DNA of 64,000 nt, taken from NCBI GenBank assembly GCA_023665605.1, contig JAMPDP010000001.1:767676-831675 (forward strand), read 5' to 3'. Shown here in pieces: positions 40,513 to 51,250 of this stretch. The number at the start of each line of letters is the position of its first letter. Position 1 is the first letter of the stretch. The notes below the pieces were generated by a model, which saw only the letters and a list, made by a program, of their open reading frames with translations, was not told where the DNA came from and did not search any database. The stretch comes from Candidatus Amulumruptor caecigallinarius (GTDB lineage Bacteria > Bacteroidota > Bacteroidia > Bacteroidales > Muribaculaceae). A program made the translations under genes and the position numbers.

Positions 40513-40929
40513 TCAGCCCCGGCGCGAGCAGCGCGGACAGAGCCCCTTGAGCATATAGTTGACCGAGTTGGCCTCAAACCCCTCAGGGAGTTCCACATCA
40601 GGTACCGGCAGCTCCTCGAAGCAAAACACCTCATGGCAACCCTCGCAATAGAAGTGCACGTGCATGTCATCGCGCGTATGGTGCTCATGCCCGTGGCACA
40701 GCTCATACTTTACTATGCCGCGACCATCCTCTATGGCGTGGAGCAGGTGATGGTCAAGCAGCAGCGTCAGCGTGCGAAACACGCTTGACCGCTCCATCGT
40801 GCCTATCTCGGCCTCAAGCTCGGCGAGACTCAGCGGATGTGCCGACGCCTCAAGCGCCCGCATCACAAGCACGCGGTTGGACGTGGGCCGGATGCCGGCC
40901 TGCTCCATAAGTTGTTCGATATCTTGCAT
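40513..40929 (-). CDS. Fur-family metal-responsive regulator (Zur-like)
   Basis: 138 residues. An N-terminal winged helix (IRPTSNRVLVMRALEA, then MERSSVFRTLTLLLDHHLL) is followed by a dimerisation domain with the His-rich metal site (CHGHEHHTRDDMHVHFYCEGC) and a structural CEGC...CPRC zinc site. Fur proteins bind DNA when loaded with metal. Its place beside an efflux ATPase and permease, rather than uptake genes, suggests sensing of zinc or a similar ion with control of export. Which metal it senses cannot be read from the sequence. Confidence 0.88.
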   Translation of the reverse strand: MQDIEQLMEQAGIRPTSNRVLVMRALEASAHPLSLAELEAEIGTMERSSVFRTLTLLLDHHLLHAIEDGRGIVKYELCHGHEHHTRDDMHVHFYCEGCHEVFCFEELPVPDVELPEGFEANSVNYMLKGLCPRCSRRG

Positions 40930-41016
40930 TATGTGGCTGGAAGGTTACTTATGTCAAGGCACGTCTCATGCCCGTGACACCTTATATATAAACGAAATCC
41001 ACCCCGAAAAATTGCC

Positions 41017-42969
41017 TCACCGCGACTCAGTATGCAGCCGGCAAGCCTCCAACGGTGCATAGCCACGCTCCGCCATCAGCTCATCCCACTTTCGCGGCAG
41101 ACGTATCTTCACAGTGGCAAACCCTCCTCCGGGCATGGTCTGCACCTTGTTGCGGCTCGGGTCGCCGGTCACCACGAAGGCGGTCATCCCCTCTTTCATG
41201 GTCGCCACAGTCATCAGTGTCTCAGCCTCGGAGTCATGCCACACGGGCGTGGCCGTCTCCTGCGCACCCTCGGTGCGTTTCAGGTGCCCCCGCCAGTGGC
41301 TCAGCGGATGCCGCTCCTCAGGATTGCTCCCCGGGTTGGCATAGTAGTTGGCAAACACTCGCTCTTTCAGCGGCTTGCGCGCATGTCTCACCAGGTCGGC
41401 CTCCAACGCCTCGGGCGTGGCATATCCCTTGGCCAGAATCTGCGCCACGGGTGAAGTGAGCAGGATGGTGCGGGGAGTGAACTGCTTGCCACTCCCGAGA
41501 GCAAACTGACCGCGCTCGGCTATGTCCATCGCCAGCAGCTCCATCAGCATCTCGGGGTCTGTGGTAGAGGGAGCCATATTGTTGCCCCACTGCAGCGCGG
41601 AGGTCAGCGTCAGGGTGTTGTCCTCGAGCGCATACCCCTTGCGCACATGATAGGGTTGCCAGCCGGCGGCCACGCACGCGGCCTCATCCTCGGCCAGACA
41701 CCATGGCATGGGATACCCGAAGGTGCCCATCCGGCCCTCCCCGACATAATAGCCCGCAAGATTCATCAGTGCCAGGTTGATGAACCGCCCCAGTCGGGCA
41801 TTGGCTTCGCCGGAGATGGCCCCCTGCCCGTCACAGATGCCTAACTGGCGCATCAACGGGCCGTTGAGCCACGCATACGGCATCCACCCGTGGGTTGACG
41901 CTATCGTCCGCCGGAAGTTGCCGTCGCCCATCGCTTCGGTTATGGCCACCAATATCGGCATATACTCAGGCTTGCACCCCGCCATCACGCCGTTGACTGC
42001 CACATGCCACGCAAGGGTGTTGCGGTGAGCCACGGGGAGCACCGCCACGGTGCTGTCCCATGCCAGGTCGGTGTAACGCAGAAACTCCTCCACGCGCTCA
42101 AGCGTTGGGGGCACGATGGGAAGCCCGTCTGACCACTTCATGTCGGCGAAATGCTCGTTGACCTCCTGCAAGGTTCCGTAGAACACGTCATCACGCACAT
42201 CGCCCCGGTCTCGCACTTGGTTGGCGGCAAGCTCGGCTTCGCTGACGGGCGTGGTCAACGCTTTCACCACCTGCGGCCACACCCTCTCGCGGGTGTTGCG
42301 AACCAGCTCCTCGGTGGTGTGTGACGCAAACGCTCCCGGATATTCGGCCACCCTCGGGGCGGGCACGCCGTTGTTGATGGAGGTATAATACACCTCATTG
42401 ACAAACCCCGGGGCCGCGATGGCTACCGACGGTACTCCCACATATTCTGCCGCGATACATGAGCCCACTTCCTTGGGCGTGCACAGCCCGCAGCCGCAGT
42501 TGCCCGAAATAACGGCATCCACCTTCAGCTCCCGCAGCCGCCGCTGAAACTCATCCTTGGCTCGGCGCGTCACCCCCGGCGCCGGATACACGCCCGCAGC
42601 CCCTATCTCGTCGAGAAGAAGCACCTTCGCAGTGGGGTAATGCTCCAGTATCAGCCGCTTGAGCTCGGGATGGGTGATGGAGGCCATGAAGCTCCCGCCT
42701 ACCAGAGCTATGGTCTTCCCGTCAAGCGTGGACAGGCGAGGAGCCATGCTGATCATCTCCACAGTGCCGCGACCCACCGGTGACACCACGGCATAGCTGG
42801 CCTCGCCGACCGTCAGTGCCCCTTCGGGGGGTAGTGAGTCGGCAGGATGTTGAAACTCTATCTTGCAGGCATCGTCACACACCACGCGCTCAGCCTTCAG
42901 CGGCGTGCACACGCCGACTGTCACGACTGCCAACACGGTGGCGGTCGTCAGCAATACACCTTTTGTCAT
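41017..42969 (-). CDS. Exported UGSC-like protein with a large C-terminal domain
   Basis: 650 residues. A Sec signal peptide (about 1-26, ending PLKA) is followed by a domain resembling the UGSC (seleno)protein family: MAPRLSTLDGKTIALVGG at 75-92, then DAVISGNCGCGLCTPKEVGS (151-170) where UGSC proteins carry GDCGSCT. From ~285 a second domain starts with WSDGLPIVPPTLERV and continues with AVNGVMAGCKPEYMPILVA, WLNGPLMRQLG and ANARLGRFI. I recognise this as the partner domain common in UGSC-containing proteins of soil bacteria. No reaction is established. Cysteines 158, 160, 163 and 171 form a possible metal or redox site, and the neighbours are metal genes. The protein should be periplasmic. 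Confidence 0.65.
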   Translation of the reverse strand: MTKGVLLTTATVLAVVTVGVCTPLKAERVVCDDACKIEFQHPADSLPPEGALTVGEASYAVVSPVGRGTVEMISMAPRLSTLDGKTIALVGGSFMASITHPELKRLILEHYPTAKVLLLDEIGAAGVYPAPGVTRRAKDEFQRRLRELKVDAVISGNCGCGLCTPKEVGSCIAAEYVGVPSVAIAAPGFVNEVYYTSINNGVPAPRVAEYPGAFASHTTEELVRNTRERVWPQVVKALTTPVSEAELAANQVRDRGDVRDDVFYGTLQEVNEHFADMKWSDGLPIVPPTLERVEEFLRYTDLAWDSTVAVLPVAHRNTLAWHVAVNGVMAGCKPEYMPILVAITEAMGDGNFRRTIASTHGWMPYAWLNGPLMRQLGICDGQGAISGEANARLGRFINLALMNLAGYYVGEGRMGTFGYPMPWCLAEDEAACVAAGWQPYHVRKGYALEDNTLTLTSALQWGNNMAPSTTDPEMLMELLAMDIAERGQFALGSGKQFTPRTILLTSPVAQILAKGYATPEALEADLVRHARKPLKERVFANYYANPGSNPEERHPLSHWRGHLKRTEGAQETATPVWHDSEAETLMTVATMKEGMTAFVVTGDPSRNKVQTMPGGGFATVKIRLPRKWDELMAERGYAPLEACRLHTESR

Positions 42970-43080
42970 TTGCGGTCAGTACACATATGTTTCTGACCTA
43001 TATGACCTGCCGAAGCCCGAAAGGTTTAAGGGTTGTTAAAAAAACGGTCTCCTGACACCGTGTCGCCCGGAGTAGCCTGC

Positions 43081-44055
43081 TCAATCTCGGGGAAGGAGGG
43101 GGAGGTACGCCCCGTAACCCTCGGCGGCCATCTGCTCGGCCGGGATGAAGCGCAGCGATGCGGAGTTGATGCAGTAGCGCATGCCCCCGCTCTCGCGTGG
43201 CCCGTCGGGAAACACATGCCCCAGGTGCGACCCTGATGCCTTGGCACGCACCTCGGTGCGCACCATCCCGTGTGACGTGTCGGGCAGCTCGGTGAGCAGC
43301 GTCGGGTCGATGGGACGGGTGAAGGCCGGCCACCCGCAGCCGGAGTCATACTTGTCAGCGGATATGAATAGAGGGGTGCCGTCGGTGATGTCCACGTAGA
43401 TGCCGCGGCGGAACTCGCGGTCATACTCGTTGGTGTACGGCCTCTCGGTGGCGCCGTTCTGTGTCACCTCCCACTGCAGCGGTGTCAGCCGCTTGCGCAG
43501 TGCCTCCTTATCCTCCTTATGTGCCTTGGTGCGCAGCTCGGCCAGAGGGTCTTTGCCAAGCTGACGCGCCTCGCGGAACAGCGCGGGGTTCACGTGGCAG
43601 TAACCCCCGGGATTCTTCTCCAGATAGTCCTGATGATACTCCTCGGCGGGATAGAAATTTACCAGCGGCATAACCTCCACGGCCAGAGGGCGCCCGTATC
43701 TGAGCGACACGCCGGACACCACGCTCTCGATGGCGGGCAGGTCAGCGGCATCAGTATAGTAGATGCCGGTGCGGTATTGCGTGCCGATGTCGTTCCCCTG
43801 ACGGTTGAGCAGGGTCGGGTCGATGCTCTTGAAGTAAAGCTCCAGAAGCTCGGTCAGGCTCACGGCGTCACTGTCATAGCTCAACTTGACGGTTTCGGCG
43901 GCTCCGGTGCGCCCGGTGCATACTTCTTGATAGGTGGGCTCGGCCACCTGCGAGTTGGCGTATCCGGCCTCGGAAAGGCTGACGCCGGGAACCAGAGAGA
44001 AGAGCCGGGCGGTGCCCCAGAAGCACCCGCCGGCCAGATAGATAGTGTGAATCAT
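43081..44055 (-). CDS. msrAB: Bifunctional methionine sulfoxide reductase MsrA-MsrB
   Basis: 324 residues. The MsrA half has the catalytic GCFWG (10-14). The MsrB half has [11 protein letters not shown] and the catalytic [13 protein letters not shown] near residue 291. The two halves reduce the S and R sulfoxides of methionine and use thioredoxin. The CxxC zinc pairs of many MsrB enzymes are absent. There is no signal peptide, so it acts in the cytoplasm. Its ATG overlaps the mfd stop (ATGA), which indicates coupled translation. Confidence 0.96.
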   Translation of the reverse strand: MIHTIYLAGGCFWGTARLFSLVPGVSLSEAGYANSQVAEPTYQEVCTGRTGAAETVKLSYDSDAVSLTELLELYFKSIDPTLLNRQGNDIGTQYRTGIYYTDAADLPAIESVVSGVSLRYGRPLAVEVMPLVNFYPAEEYHQDYLEKNPGGYCHVNPALFREARQLGKDPLAELRTKAHKEDKEALRKRLTPLQWEVTQNGATERPYTNEYDREFRRGIYVDITDGTPLFISADKYDSGCGWPAFTRPIDPTLLTELPDTSHGMVRTEVRAKASGSHLGHVFPDGPRESGGMRYCINSASLRFIPAEQMAAEGYGAYLPLLPRD

Positions 44056-47000
44056 ATAGGATTGAGTTGAAGGATTGAGTCAAGGATGGCGGCAGCAGTC
44101 TCGGTATCAGGCACATCGGCGATGGCGAAGCTCCGCTTGCCCCCCTTCTCGCGGATTTTCACGCGGCGGGGGTTCTGCTGCAGGAAGTTGACCATGCGGC
44201 CAAACATCGGGCTTTCGTAGTACGCCTTGTTCTCCTCACCCACGAAGTACACATACATCGCCCCCTGCTTCAGTGCCACCTTCTCTATACCCAGACGGCG
44301 TGCCATGCGCCGGAGACGAGGGATGCGCAGCAGCTCCTCGGTCTCGCGGGGTATCTTGCCGAAGCGGTCTATCAGACGCATGCGGTAAGCCTGCAGATCA
44401 AGCTCGCGGTCGATGCTGTCGAGTTCCTGATACAGGGCGATGCGCTCGCTCTCCTGCGGCACATAGGTGGCCGGCAGCAGCAGCTCCAGGTCGCTCTCTA
44501 TCACGGTATCGGCCACATAATCGGTCTCTTTGTCCCCCTCGGCCTCATCTGCGGCTTCAAGCGACGCAAACTCGGTGGTGCGCAGCTCGGTGACGGCTTC
44601 TTTGAGGATTTTCTGATACGTCTCATACCCCAGGTCGGCGATGAAGCCGCTCTGCTCGGCTCCGAGCAGATTGCCCGCGCCGCGGATGTCCAGGTCCTGC
44701 ATCGCTATATGTATGCCGGAGCCAAGGTCGCTGAAGCTCTCTATGGCTTGCAGACGGCGGCGGGCATCGGGGGTCAGAGGCTTGCCGGGGGGCACCATCA
44801 GGTAGCAGAAGGCCTTGCGCGACGACCGACCCACGCGCCCGCGCAACTGGTGCAGCTCACTCAGACCGAAGCCCTGGGCGTTGTTGATCATGATGGTGTT
44901 CACGTTCGGCATATCAATGCCGCTCTCTATGATGGTGGTGGCTATCAGCACGTCATAGTCATGGTTGGAGAAGTCTATGATGGCTTTCTCCAGCTTCTCG
45001 GGAGGCATCTGTCCGTGAGCCACAAGTGTGCGGGCATCCGGCACAAGACGCTTCACCATCTCCTCGAGCTGATACAGCCCCTCTATGCGGTTGTTGATGA
45101 TGAACACCTGCCCGTTTCTGGCAAGCTCGAAGTTGATGGCCTCGCTCACTATGTCGTCGCTCAGGGTGTTTACCCCGGTGAGTATCGGGTAGCGGTTGGC
45201 CGGAGGGGTGGTGATGGACGACAGGTCGCGCGCTCCCATCAGCGAGAACTGCAGTGTGCGCGGTATCGGCGTGGCACTCATCGTCAGCGTGTCAACGTTC
45301 ACCTTCAGCTGCTTGAGCCTCTCCTTGACGGCTACGCCGAATTTCTGCTCTTCATCTATCACAAGGAGCCCGAGGTCCTTGAACTTCACATTCTTACCTA
45401 TCAGCTTGTGGGTGCCGATGAGTATATCTATCTTGCCCGCCTCGAGGTCGGCAAGTATCTCCTTCACCTGCTTGGCACTGCGCGCGCGCGACAGATAGTC
45501 CACCCTCACGGGGAAGTCTTTCAGGCGCTCGCGGAAGGTGTTGTAATGCTGATACGCCAGCACTGTGGTGGGCACGAGCACGGCCACCTGCTTGCCGTCG
45601 GTGGCGGCCTTGAAGGCCGCGCGTATCGCCACCTCGGTCTTGCCGAACCCCACGTCGCCGCACACCAGCCTGTCCATGGGCCGCGGACGCTCCATGTCGG
45701 CCTTCACGGCCTGCGTGGCAGTGAGCTGGTCGGGGGTGTCTTCGTAGATGAACGAGGCCTCCAGCTCATGCTGCAGATAGCTGTCGGGCGAGAATGCGAA
45801 GCCCGGCTCGTCGCGCCGCGCGGCATAGAGCTTGATCAGGTCGCGGGCTATATCTTTCAGGCGGCTCTTGGTGCGCTCTTTCATCTTGGCCCACGCACCG
45901 GAGCCGAGCTTGTTCACCTTGGGGGGCACGCCCTCCTTGCCTCGGTACTTGGCGAGCTTGTGCAGCGCATGGATGCTCACGAAGATGATGTCATCGTTGG
46001 CATACACCAGCTTGATCATCTCCTGCGCGCGCCCGTTCACGTTGGTGCGCAGTAACCCCGCGAACCGCCCCACTCCGTGATCCACGTGCACTATGTAGTC
46101 CCCCGGCTCTATCTGCTGCAGCTCTTTGAGCGACAGCGCCAGCTTGCCTGAACGCGCCCGGTCGCTCTTGAGGGTGTACTTGTGGAAGCGGTCGAATATC
46201 TGGTGGTCGGTAAACACGCACGTATGCGTCTCCGCGTCGGAGAACCCCTGATGCAGGGTCGGTATCACCGGCGTGAACCGTATGGCACTGTCACCCCGGT
46301 CGGCAAAGATGGCCCGCAGGCGCTCTATCTGCTTCTCGGAGTCTGACAATATATATATGGTGTAGCTCTCCTCTATCAGTCGGGTGAACTCGGAGGAGAT
46401 CATGTCGAAGTTTTTGTGATAGAGGGCTTGCGGGGAGCACCCGAAGTCTATCGTCCGGTCGGCATCAGCTCCCGCGGGCACCATGCTCCCGGCGGTGAAG
46501 AGCAGCTGGCGGTGAGCGTCAAGAGCTGCTATGGCTTTCTCGGCATCAACCACTTGGCTCATCGCTTCCGAGTCTCCCTCATCGGCTATCATCGCGCTCT
46601 GGCTGAACTCCTCGCTACCGATGGCGCGGATGCGCTCGGCGGTGAAGGGTGCGTCGCGGAGGGCCACAAGAGTGTCCGGAGGCATGAACTCCATCGCGCT
46701 GATGCCCCTCCCGCTCTGCTCCTCAAGGGCCGGGGTCACCGCTATCTCGGGTAGCCGCTCCTCGCTCAGCTGGGTCTCGATGTTGAAGGTGCGGATGGTC
46801 TCTATCTCGTCGCCGAAGAAGTCCAGGCGATAGGGCAACTCATGGCTGTAACCGAAGATGTCAACGATGGAGCCGCGCCGTGCCCACTGCCCCGGCTCAT
46901 ACACGTAGTCCACCTCCTGAAATCCATTCTCTCTCAGCCACTTCTCGGTAGCTTTCAGGTCTGCCGTGGCTCCGGCTTTGAGCCGCAGCGTGTGGTCGGA

Positions 47001-47414
47001 AATCTCCTCGCGTGACGCTACTTTCTCTGCCAATGCCTCGGGATAGCTCACCACAAAGCGAAGCTCGGGGTCGCGCCACCACCGCTCAAGGGTCTCGGTG
47101 CGCAATATCTTGGAGGGGCCGTCAACCTGCCCGTACTTGATGTCTCTCTTGTACCCTGACGGAAACAGGCTCACTGCCCCCTCGCCGGCAAGTCGGCTCA
47201 GATCATGGTAGAGGTATCCGGCATCGTCGGCTGACTCTCCCACCACCAGGATGGGCACTTTGGGCCGGTCTAACGATGCCAGAAGCATCGCTGCCGACGA
47301 CCCCGCAAGGTTCGTCAGACCGATGCGTCGCACTTTCGCTGATGACAGAGCCCCGGCGAGGGCTTTGCGCCGCGCCGGGGTCATAAATCCTTTGGCAAGC
47401 TCCTGCAGCGTCAT
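44052..47414 (-). CDS. mfd: Transcription-repair coupling factor
   Basis: 1120 residues. An N-terminal UvrB-like module is followed by the RNA polymerase-interaction domain ([20 protein letters not shown]), a RecG-like translocase with [18 protein letters not shown] (Walker A), DEEQKFG (motif II) and [10 protein letters not shown], and a C-terminal TRCF domain. Mfd removes RNA polymerase stalled at lesions and recruits UvrA. Both ends overlap neighbours by ATGA: ctpA upstream and msrAB downstream. Confidence 0.98.
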   Translation of the reverse strand: MTLQELAKGFMTPARRKALAGALSSAKVRRIGLTNLAGSSAAMLLASLDRPKVPILVVGESADDAGYLYHDLSRLAGEGAVSLFPSGYKRDIKYGQVDGPSKILRTETLERWWRDPELRFVVSYPEALAEKVASREEISDHTLRLKAGATADLKATEKWLRENGFQEVDYVYEPGQWARRGSIVDIFGYSHELPYRLDFFGDEIETIRTFNIETQLSEERLPEIAVTPALEEQSGRGISAMEFMPPDTLVALRDAPFTAERIRAIGSEEFSQSAMIADEGDSEAMSQVVDAEKAIAALDAHRQLLFTAGSMVPAGADADRTIDFGCSPQALYHKNFDMISSEFTRLIEESYTIYILSDSEKQIERLRAIFADRGDSAIRFTPVIPTLHQGFSDAETHTCVFTDHQIFDRFHKYTLKSDRARSGKLALSLKELQQIEPGDYIVHVDHGVGRFAGLLRTNVNGRAQEMIKLVYANDDIIFVSIHALHKLAKYRGKEGVPPKVNKLGSGAWAKMKERTKSRLKDIARDLIKLYAARRDEPGFAFSPDSYLQHELEASFIYEDTPDQLTATQAVKADMERPRPMDRLVCGDVGFGKTEVAIRAAFKAATDGKQVAVLVPTTVLAYQHYNTFRERLKDFPVRVDYLSRARSAKQVKEILADLEAGKIDILIGTHKLIGKNVKFKDLGLLVIDEEQKFGVAVKERLKQLKVNVDTLTMSATPIPRTLQFSLMGARDLSSITTPPANRYPILTGVNTLSDDIVSEAINFELARNGQVFIINNRIEGLYQLEEMVKRLVPDARTLVAHGQMPPEKLEKAIIDFSNHDYDVLIATTIIESGIDMPNVNTIMINNAQGFGLSELHQLRGRVGRSSRKAFCYLMVPPGKPLTPDARRRLQAIESFSDLGSGIHIAMQDLDIRGAGNLLGAEQSGFIADLGYETYQKILKEAVTELRTTEFASLEAADEAEGDKETDYVADTVIESDLELLLPATYVPQESERIALYQELDSIDRELDLQAYRMRLIDRFGKIPRETEELLRIPRLRRMARRLGIEKVALKQGAMYVYFVGEENKAYYESPMFGRMVNFLQQNPRRVKIREKGGKRSFAIADVPDTETAAAILDSILQLNPI

Positions 47415-49078
47415 TTCTTCTTCTTGACGGGGGCGAGGATGCCGGCCACGCGGCCGGGGGTGTGGAGCACGGTGGCCGCGCTGTCCAGTCCGGCATCGTA
47501 GCGCAGCGCGCTCTCTATCTCGCCGGGACGGTAGTAGTAGCGACCCACTATCTCATTGACCAGATAGGGCTCTATCTCTTCACGCGCGGCGGCGAAGTCT
47601 CGCTCGGGGTCATGGTGAAGCATCGTGGCAAGCACATCTATCTGCGCCTGCACCGAGTCGGTCATATACCCCTCGGCGCTGGCGGCCTCGCGCAGGTTCT
47701 TCACCATCTTGTCGAGCACGCGGTCATAGTTCACGCTCGCCGGGTTCACGAACGTACGGAAGTCCTCGAAGATGCTGTCGCTCACCACGAACTCTCCCGC
47801 CGGGGCTATCTCGGGATGCTGCGCCGCATAGCGGGTGGCATAGTCGGTCACCTTGAAGCTCTCCATCACGTTGTAGGTCATCCGCCCGGGGCGCTTGTAG
47901 GTCACGGCCACGTCGGGAGTGATACCTCCGCCGTCACGCACCTCGCGCCCGGCGGCGGTGCTGAACACTTTGGTCAGCGAGTCGGGGATGCGCGACACCG
48001 ACCCGTCGGGGTTGCGCCGCGAGTAGTCGATGGCCTGAATCAGCCTCCCGCTCGGTATAAAGTATTTCGATATGGTCACTTTCAGCAACCCCTCGTCGGG
48101 CAGCGGGCGGGAGGTCTGCACCAGACCCTTGCCGTAGGAGCGGTTGCCCACTATCACGGCGCGGTCAAGGTCCTGCAGCGCACCGCTCACTATCTCGCTT
48201 GACGAGGCAGTGCCTTCGTTAATCAGCACCGCAAGGGGGATCTTGGTGTCAAGAGGCTGGAGTGTGGTCTTGTACACCTTCTCCTCGCGCACATCGCGGC
48301 CGCGGGTGCGGAGCACCTCGGTACCCTTGGGCACAAACAGGCTCACTATCTTCACGGCACTCTCCAGCAGGCCGCCACCGTTGCCGCGCAGGTCAAGCAC
48401 TATGGACTTCACCCTCGGGTCGGCCTTCAGTGCGGCAAGCGCGTCTTTAACCTCGTTGTAGCTCTTGTCGGTGAACGAGGTCAGGATGATGTAACCGATG
48501 TCGCCGCGCACCACACCGTAGTAGGGCACGGACTGCTCCTGGATCTTGCGGCGGGTGATGTCAAACGTCAGTATCGAGTCCTCGGCATACGGGCGCGCCA
48601 CCACCACCTTCACCACAGTCCCGGCATTCCCGCGAAGCCTTTCGGAGGCCCGGGCGGTGCTCCAGCCTCGCACGCTGTCACCGTCAATGGTGATGATGCG
48701 GTCGGCCGCTCTCAGGCCGGCAAGCAGGGCCGGGCCGCCAACAAGCGGCTCGGAGATGTACACGTTGCTGTCACGCGCCATGATCATCGCGCCGATGCCC
48801 GCATACTCGCCCGTAGTGATATGCTTGAAGTCATCCTGCTTGTCTCGAGGGATATATTCCGTGTACGGGTCTATATCCTGAAGCATCGCCTCAATCGCGG
48901 TGTTGATGCTCGCATCGGCATCTATCGAGTCCACATAGAATGTCTGCAACTCCTTGTACAGGGAGTTGAATATGTCGAGGTTACGGCTGATGTCGGCCTT
49001 GTCGCTCCGCACGGCGGCTGTGGTCGAGGCCATGCACACGGCCAACGCAGCCGCGGCTATCCCTAATAGTTTCTTCAT
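47411..49078 (-). CDS. S41 family carboxy-terminal processing protease
   Basis: 555 residues. A signal peptide (about 1-22) leads to the N-terminal helical region, a PDZ domain (TGEYAGIGAMI to VVKVVVARP) and the catalytic core with LDLRGNGGGLLESAV, the nucleophile Ser in GTASSSEIVSGAL and the general-base Lys in SYGKGLVQT. CtpA-type enzymes trim periplasmic proteins and peptidoglycan hydrolases near their C-termini. The C-terminal ~170 residues contain an extra region typical of the Bacteroidota form. It is the first gene of the ctpA-mfd-msrAB operon. Confidence 0.95.
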   Translation of the reverse strand: MKKLLGIAAAALAVCMASTTAAVRSDKADISRNLDIFNSLYKELQTFYVDSIDADASINTAIEAMLQDIDPYTEYIPRDKQDDFKHITTGEYAGIGAMIMARDSNVYISEPLVGGPALLAGLRAADRIITIDGDSVRGWSTARASERLRGNAGTVVKVVVARPYAEDSILTFDITRRKIQEQSVPYYGVVRGDIGYIILTSFTDKSYNEVKDALAALKADPRVKSIVLDLRGNGGGLLESAVKIVSLFVPKGTEVLRTRGRDVREEKVYKTTLQPLDTKIPLAVLINEGTASSSEIVSGALQDLDRAVIVGNRSYGKGLVQTSRPLPDEGLLKVTISKYFIPSGRLIQAIDYSRRNPDGSVSRIPDSLTKVFSTAAGREVRDGGGITPDVAVTYKRPGRMTYNVMESFKVTDYATRYAAQHPEIAPAGEFVVSDSIFEDFRTFVNPASVNYDRVLDKMVKNLREAASAEGYMTDSVQAQIDVLATMLHHDPERDFAAAREEIEPYLVNEIVGRYYYRPGEIESALRYDAGLDSAATVLHTPGRVAGILAPVKKKK

Positions 49079-49127
49079 CTCTCGGTAGTTCTCAGTGGGT
49101 TGAGCAGCTTGCTCTCATAAATCCGAG

Positions 49128-49135
49128 CAAAGTTA
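49128..49135 (-). promoter_or_regulatory. Promoter of the ctpA-mfd-msrAB operon
   Basis: TAACTTTG on the minus strand with a GTTG 20 bases upstream; about 50 bases before the ATG at 49078. Confidence 0.6.
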
Positions 49136-49197
49136 CACATATACAACAAATAATTCAACGTCTTTGTCTCGCTCTATCCTGAAAAATTCTTAACCGC

Positions 49198-49229
49198 TTG
49201 CATATCACCTCAAAAAAGCCGTACCTTTG
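49198..49229 (+). promoter_or_regulatory. Promoter of the CotH-like gene
   Basis: TTG (49198-49200), 21 bases, then TACCTTTG (49222-49229). The leader to the ATG at 49302 is about 65-70 bases. Confidence 0.65.
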
Positions 49230-49301
49230 CAATCGGAATTCTATTTTTGAGGCCCGCTTCACGGCCTTTCAAACCCTTCATAACACACATTTCTCTACGC
49301 T

Positions 49302-51218
49302 ATGAAAGCACTCCGTGGCATTCTTGCCCTTATTGCCGCTGCAATCTGCTCTGTGACTGCTTATGCAGCCGAGCTCCCCGACATTTACCTCAGGGGCGGA
49401 GACCTTGTCGGTGGATGGAACTCGGTTTCTGAACAATACAAGTTCACCAAGGAGGGCGACACGTACTCGCTCCACCTCGACAATCTCAACGGCCTCTTCA
49501 AAATCGCTTCCGAGGACTGGCGCACTGTTGACTTCGGCGGCTCCTCTGAGGGCATCGCTGTGAGATCCGGCAACGCCGAGCTCATACTGGTGCGCTCCGG
49601 CGAGAACCTCCTGGCAAACGGCCTCGAGGATGTCACCATCACTTTTACCCTCGATGCCTCTGCCGACAATGAGTATGGCTACGACCTTCAGAAGGCCAAC
49701 GTAACATTCAAGAGCAAACGCCAGGCAGTCACCGGCCTCTCAGGCACTCTCCCCGTGCTCTACATCATGGACGTCAAGGACCTCGACGGAAACCCCTCTG
49801 ACGAAATCCTCAGCAAGGACCTCGCCGACAAGTCTTACCGCGCCGGCTCATACTGGCTTGACGTCACCCCCTGCAAGTGGATGGTGGACGCCGGCTTCAA
49901 GAGCGTTGGCTCTGAGGACGCGCCTCTCCCCCTCACCATCAAGGCGCGCGGCAACTACACCCGCACAGGCTTCGCCAAGAAGCCCTTCAAGCTCAAGCTC
50001 GACAAGAAGCAGAGCCTTCTGGGAATGTCCAAGAGCAAGCACTACGCCATTCTCGCACATGCCGACGACAACTACGGATATATGCGCAACTTCACCGGCT
50101 TCAACCTCGGCAAGCGCATCGGACTCCCCTGGACTCCATCGCAGCAGCCCGTCGAGGTGGTCATCAACGGCGACTACCGCGGACTCTACTTCCTCACCGA
50201 GAGCATCCGCGTGGGCGATGACCGTGTGCCCGTCACCGAACTCGAAGACAACGTCTCTGACCCCGTCCTCGCCACCGGCGGCTACCTCGTGGAGCTCGAC
50301 AACTACGACGAGGAAAACCAGATACGCATGCAGGAGAAGGGGTGCGTAAACGTCGGTTTCCGCGACGTGCTCCGCATCACTTGGGACACCCCCGAAGCAT
50401 ACTCTGACCTCCAGAAGCAGTTCGTCACCCAGCAGTTCTCGGCCATGAACGATGCCGTGGGCGCAAACTCTGACGACCTCTGGCGCTACATGGACCTCGA
50501 CGATGCCGCTCGCTACTACATCGTGGAGGAAATCTGCTCGCACACCGAGAGCTACCACGGCTCCACATACCTGTTCCGTGACCGTGGCGACGCTCAGAAG
50601 TGGCACTTCTCTCCCCTGTGGGATATGGGCAACGCCTTCAACGGCCCCACAAACGACCACTTCTACTACCACGGCCCCTTCGGCAACACTTGGATTGCCT
50701 CAATGATGGCCAACAACACTTTCCGAGCCAAGGTGCAGGCCACATGGCTGTGGTTTATGGGCAACAAGTTCGACGGCATCTACGATGACCTCGATGAGTA
50801 CGCCGCCGCAATCAAGGAAGCCGCCAAGGCCGACCGTGCACGCTGGAAGGACGCACCCCTCCCCACCTCCACCGGCAACAACAACCCCACCGCAGTAGTC
50901 GACAACACCGACATGGACGCCCGCCTCGCTGCCGTCAAGAGCCACCTTCAGGCCAAGACCGACTGGCTCAAGAACCGCTTTGGCAACTACTCACTCTCCC
51001 TCTTCGACGAGCCCGAGCGCGACAACACCCCCGCAGCCCCACTCCCCGAATTCATGGTGCCCGCAGCCATCGCGGACATTGACGCAGACGCCGCCGCCGC
51101 CGACGCCAACGCCCCCAAGCAATACTTCAACCTCCAGGGCATCCGCCTGACCAACCCCACCCACGGCACCCCCCTGATCGAGCGCCAAGGCTCCCACTCC
51201 CGCATAGTAATCCTCTGA
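49302..51218 (+). CDS. Exported CotH kinase family protein
   Basis: 638 residues. A signal peptide (1-22, ending AYA) precedes an N-terminal beta domain of ~125 residues. The CotH core follows: IKARGNYTRTGFAKKPFKLKL, then LVELDNYDEENQ and WHFSPLWDMGNAF, which carry the residues that CotH kinases use to bind ATP and metal. Family members in spore formers phosphorylate coat proteins; in Bacteroidales the role is unknown, and an outer-surface function is inferred. The last residues (YFNLQGIRLTNPTHG...SHSRIVIL) are the tail seen on many exported Bacteroidales proteins. Confidence 0.9.
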   Translation: MKALRGILALIAAAICSVTAYAAELPDIYLRGGDLVGGWNSVSEQYKFTKEGDTYSLHLDNLNGLFKIASEDWRTVDFGGSSEGIAVRSGNAELILVRSGENLLANGLEDVTITFTLDASADNEYGYDLQKANVTFKSKRQAVTGLSGTLPVLYIMDVKDLDGNPSDEILSKDLADKSYRAGSYWLDVTPCKWMVDAGFKSVGSEDAPLPLTIKARGNYTRTGFAKKPFKLKLDKKQSLLGMSKSKHYAILAHADDNYGYMRNFTGFNLGKRIGLPWTPSQQPVEVVINGDYRGLYFLTESIRVGDDRVPVTELEDNVSDPVLATGGYLVELDNYDEENQIRMQEKGCVNVGFRDVLRITWDTPEAYSDLQKQFVTQQFSAMNDAVGANSDDLWRYMDLDDAARYYIVEEICSHTESYHGSTYLFRDRGDAQKWHFSPLWDMGNAFNGPTNDHFYYHGPFGNTWIASMMANNTFRAKVQATWLWFMGNKFDGIYDDLDEYAAAIKEAAKADRARWKDAPLPTSTGNNNPTAVVDNTDMDARLAAVKSHLQAKTDWLKNRFGNYSLSLFDEPERDNTPAAPLPEFMVPAAIADIDADAAAADANAPKQYFNLQGIRLTNPTHGTPLIERQGSHSRIVIL

Positions 51219-51250
51219 CACACCCCCAGACCCGGCATTTCCCATCGGCT

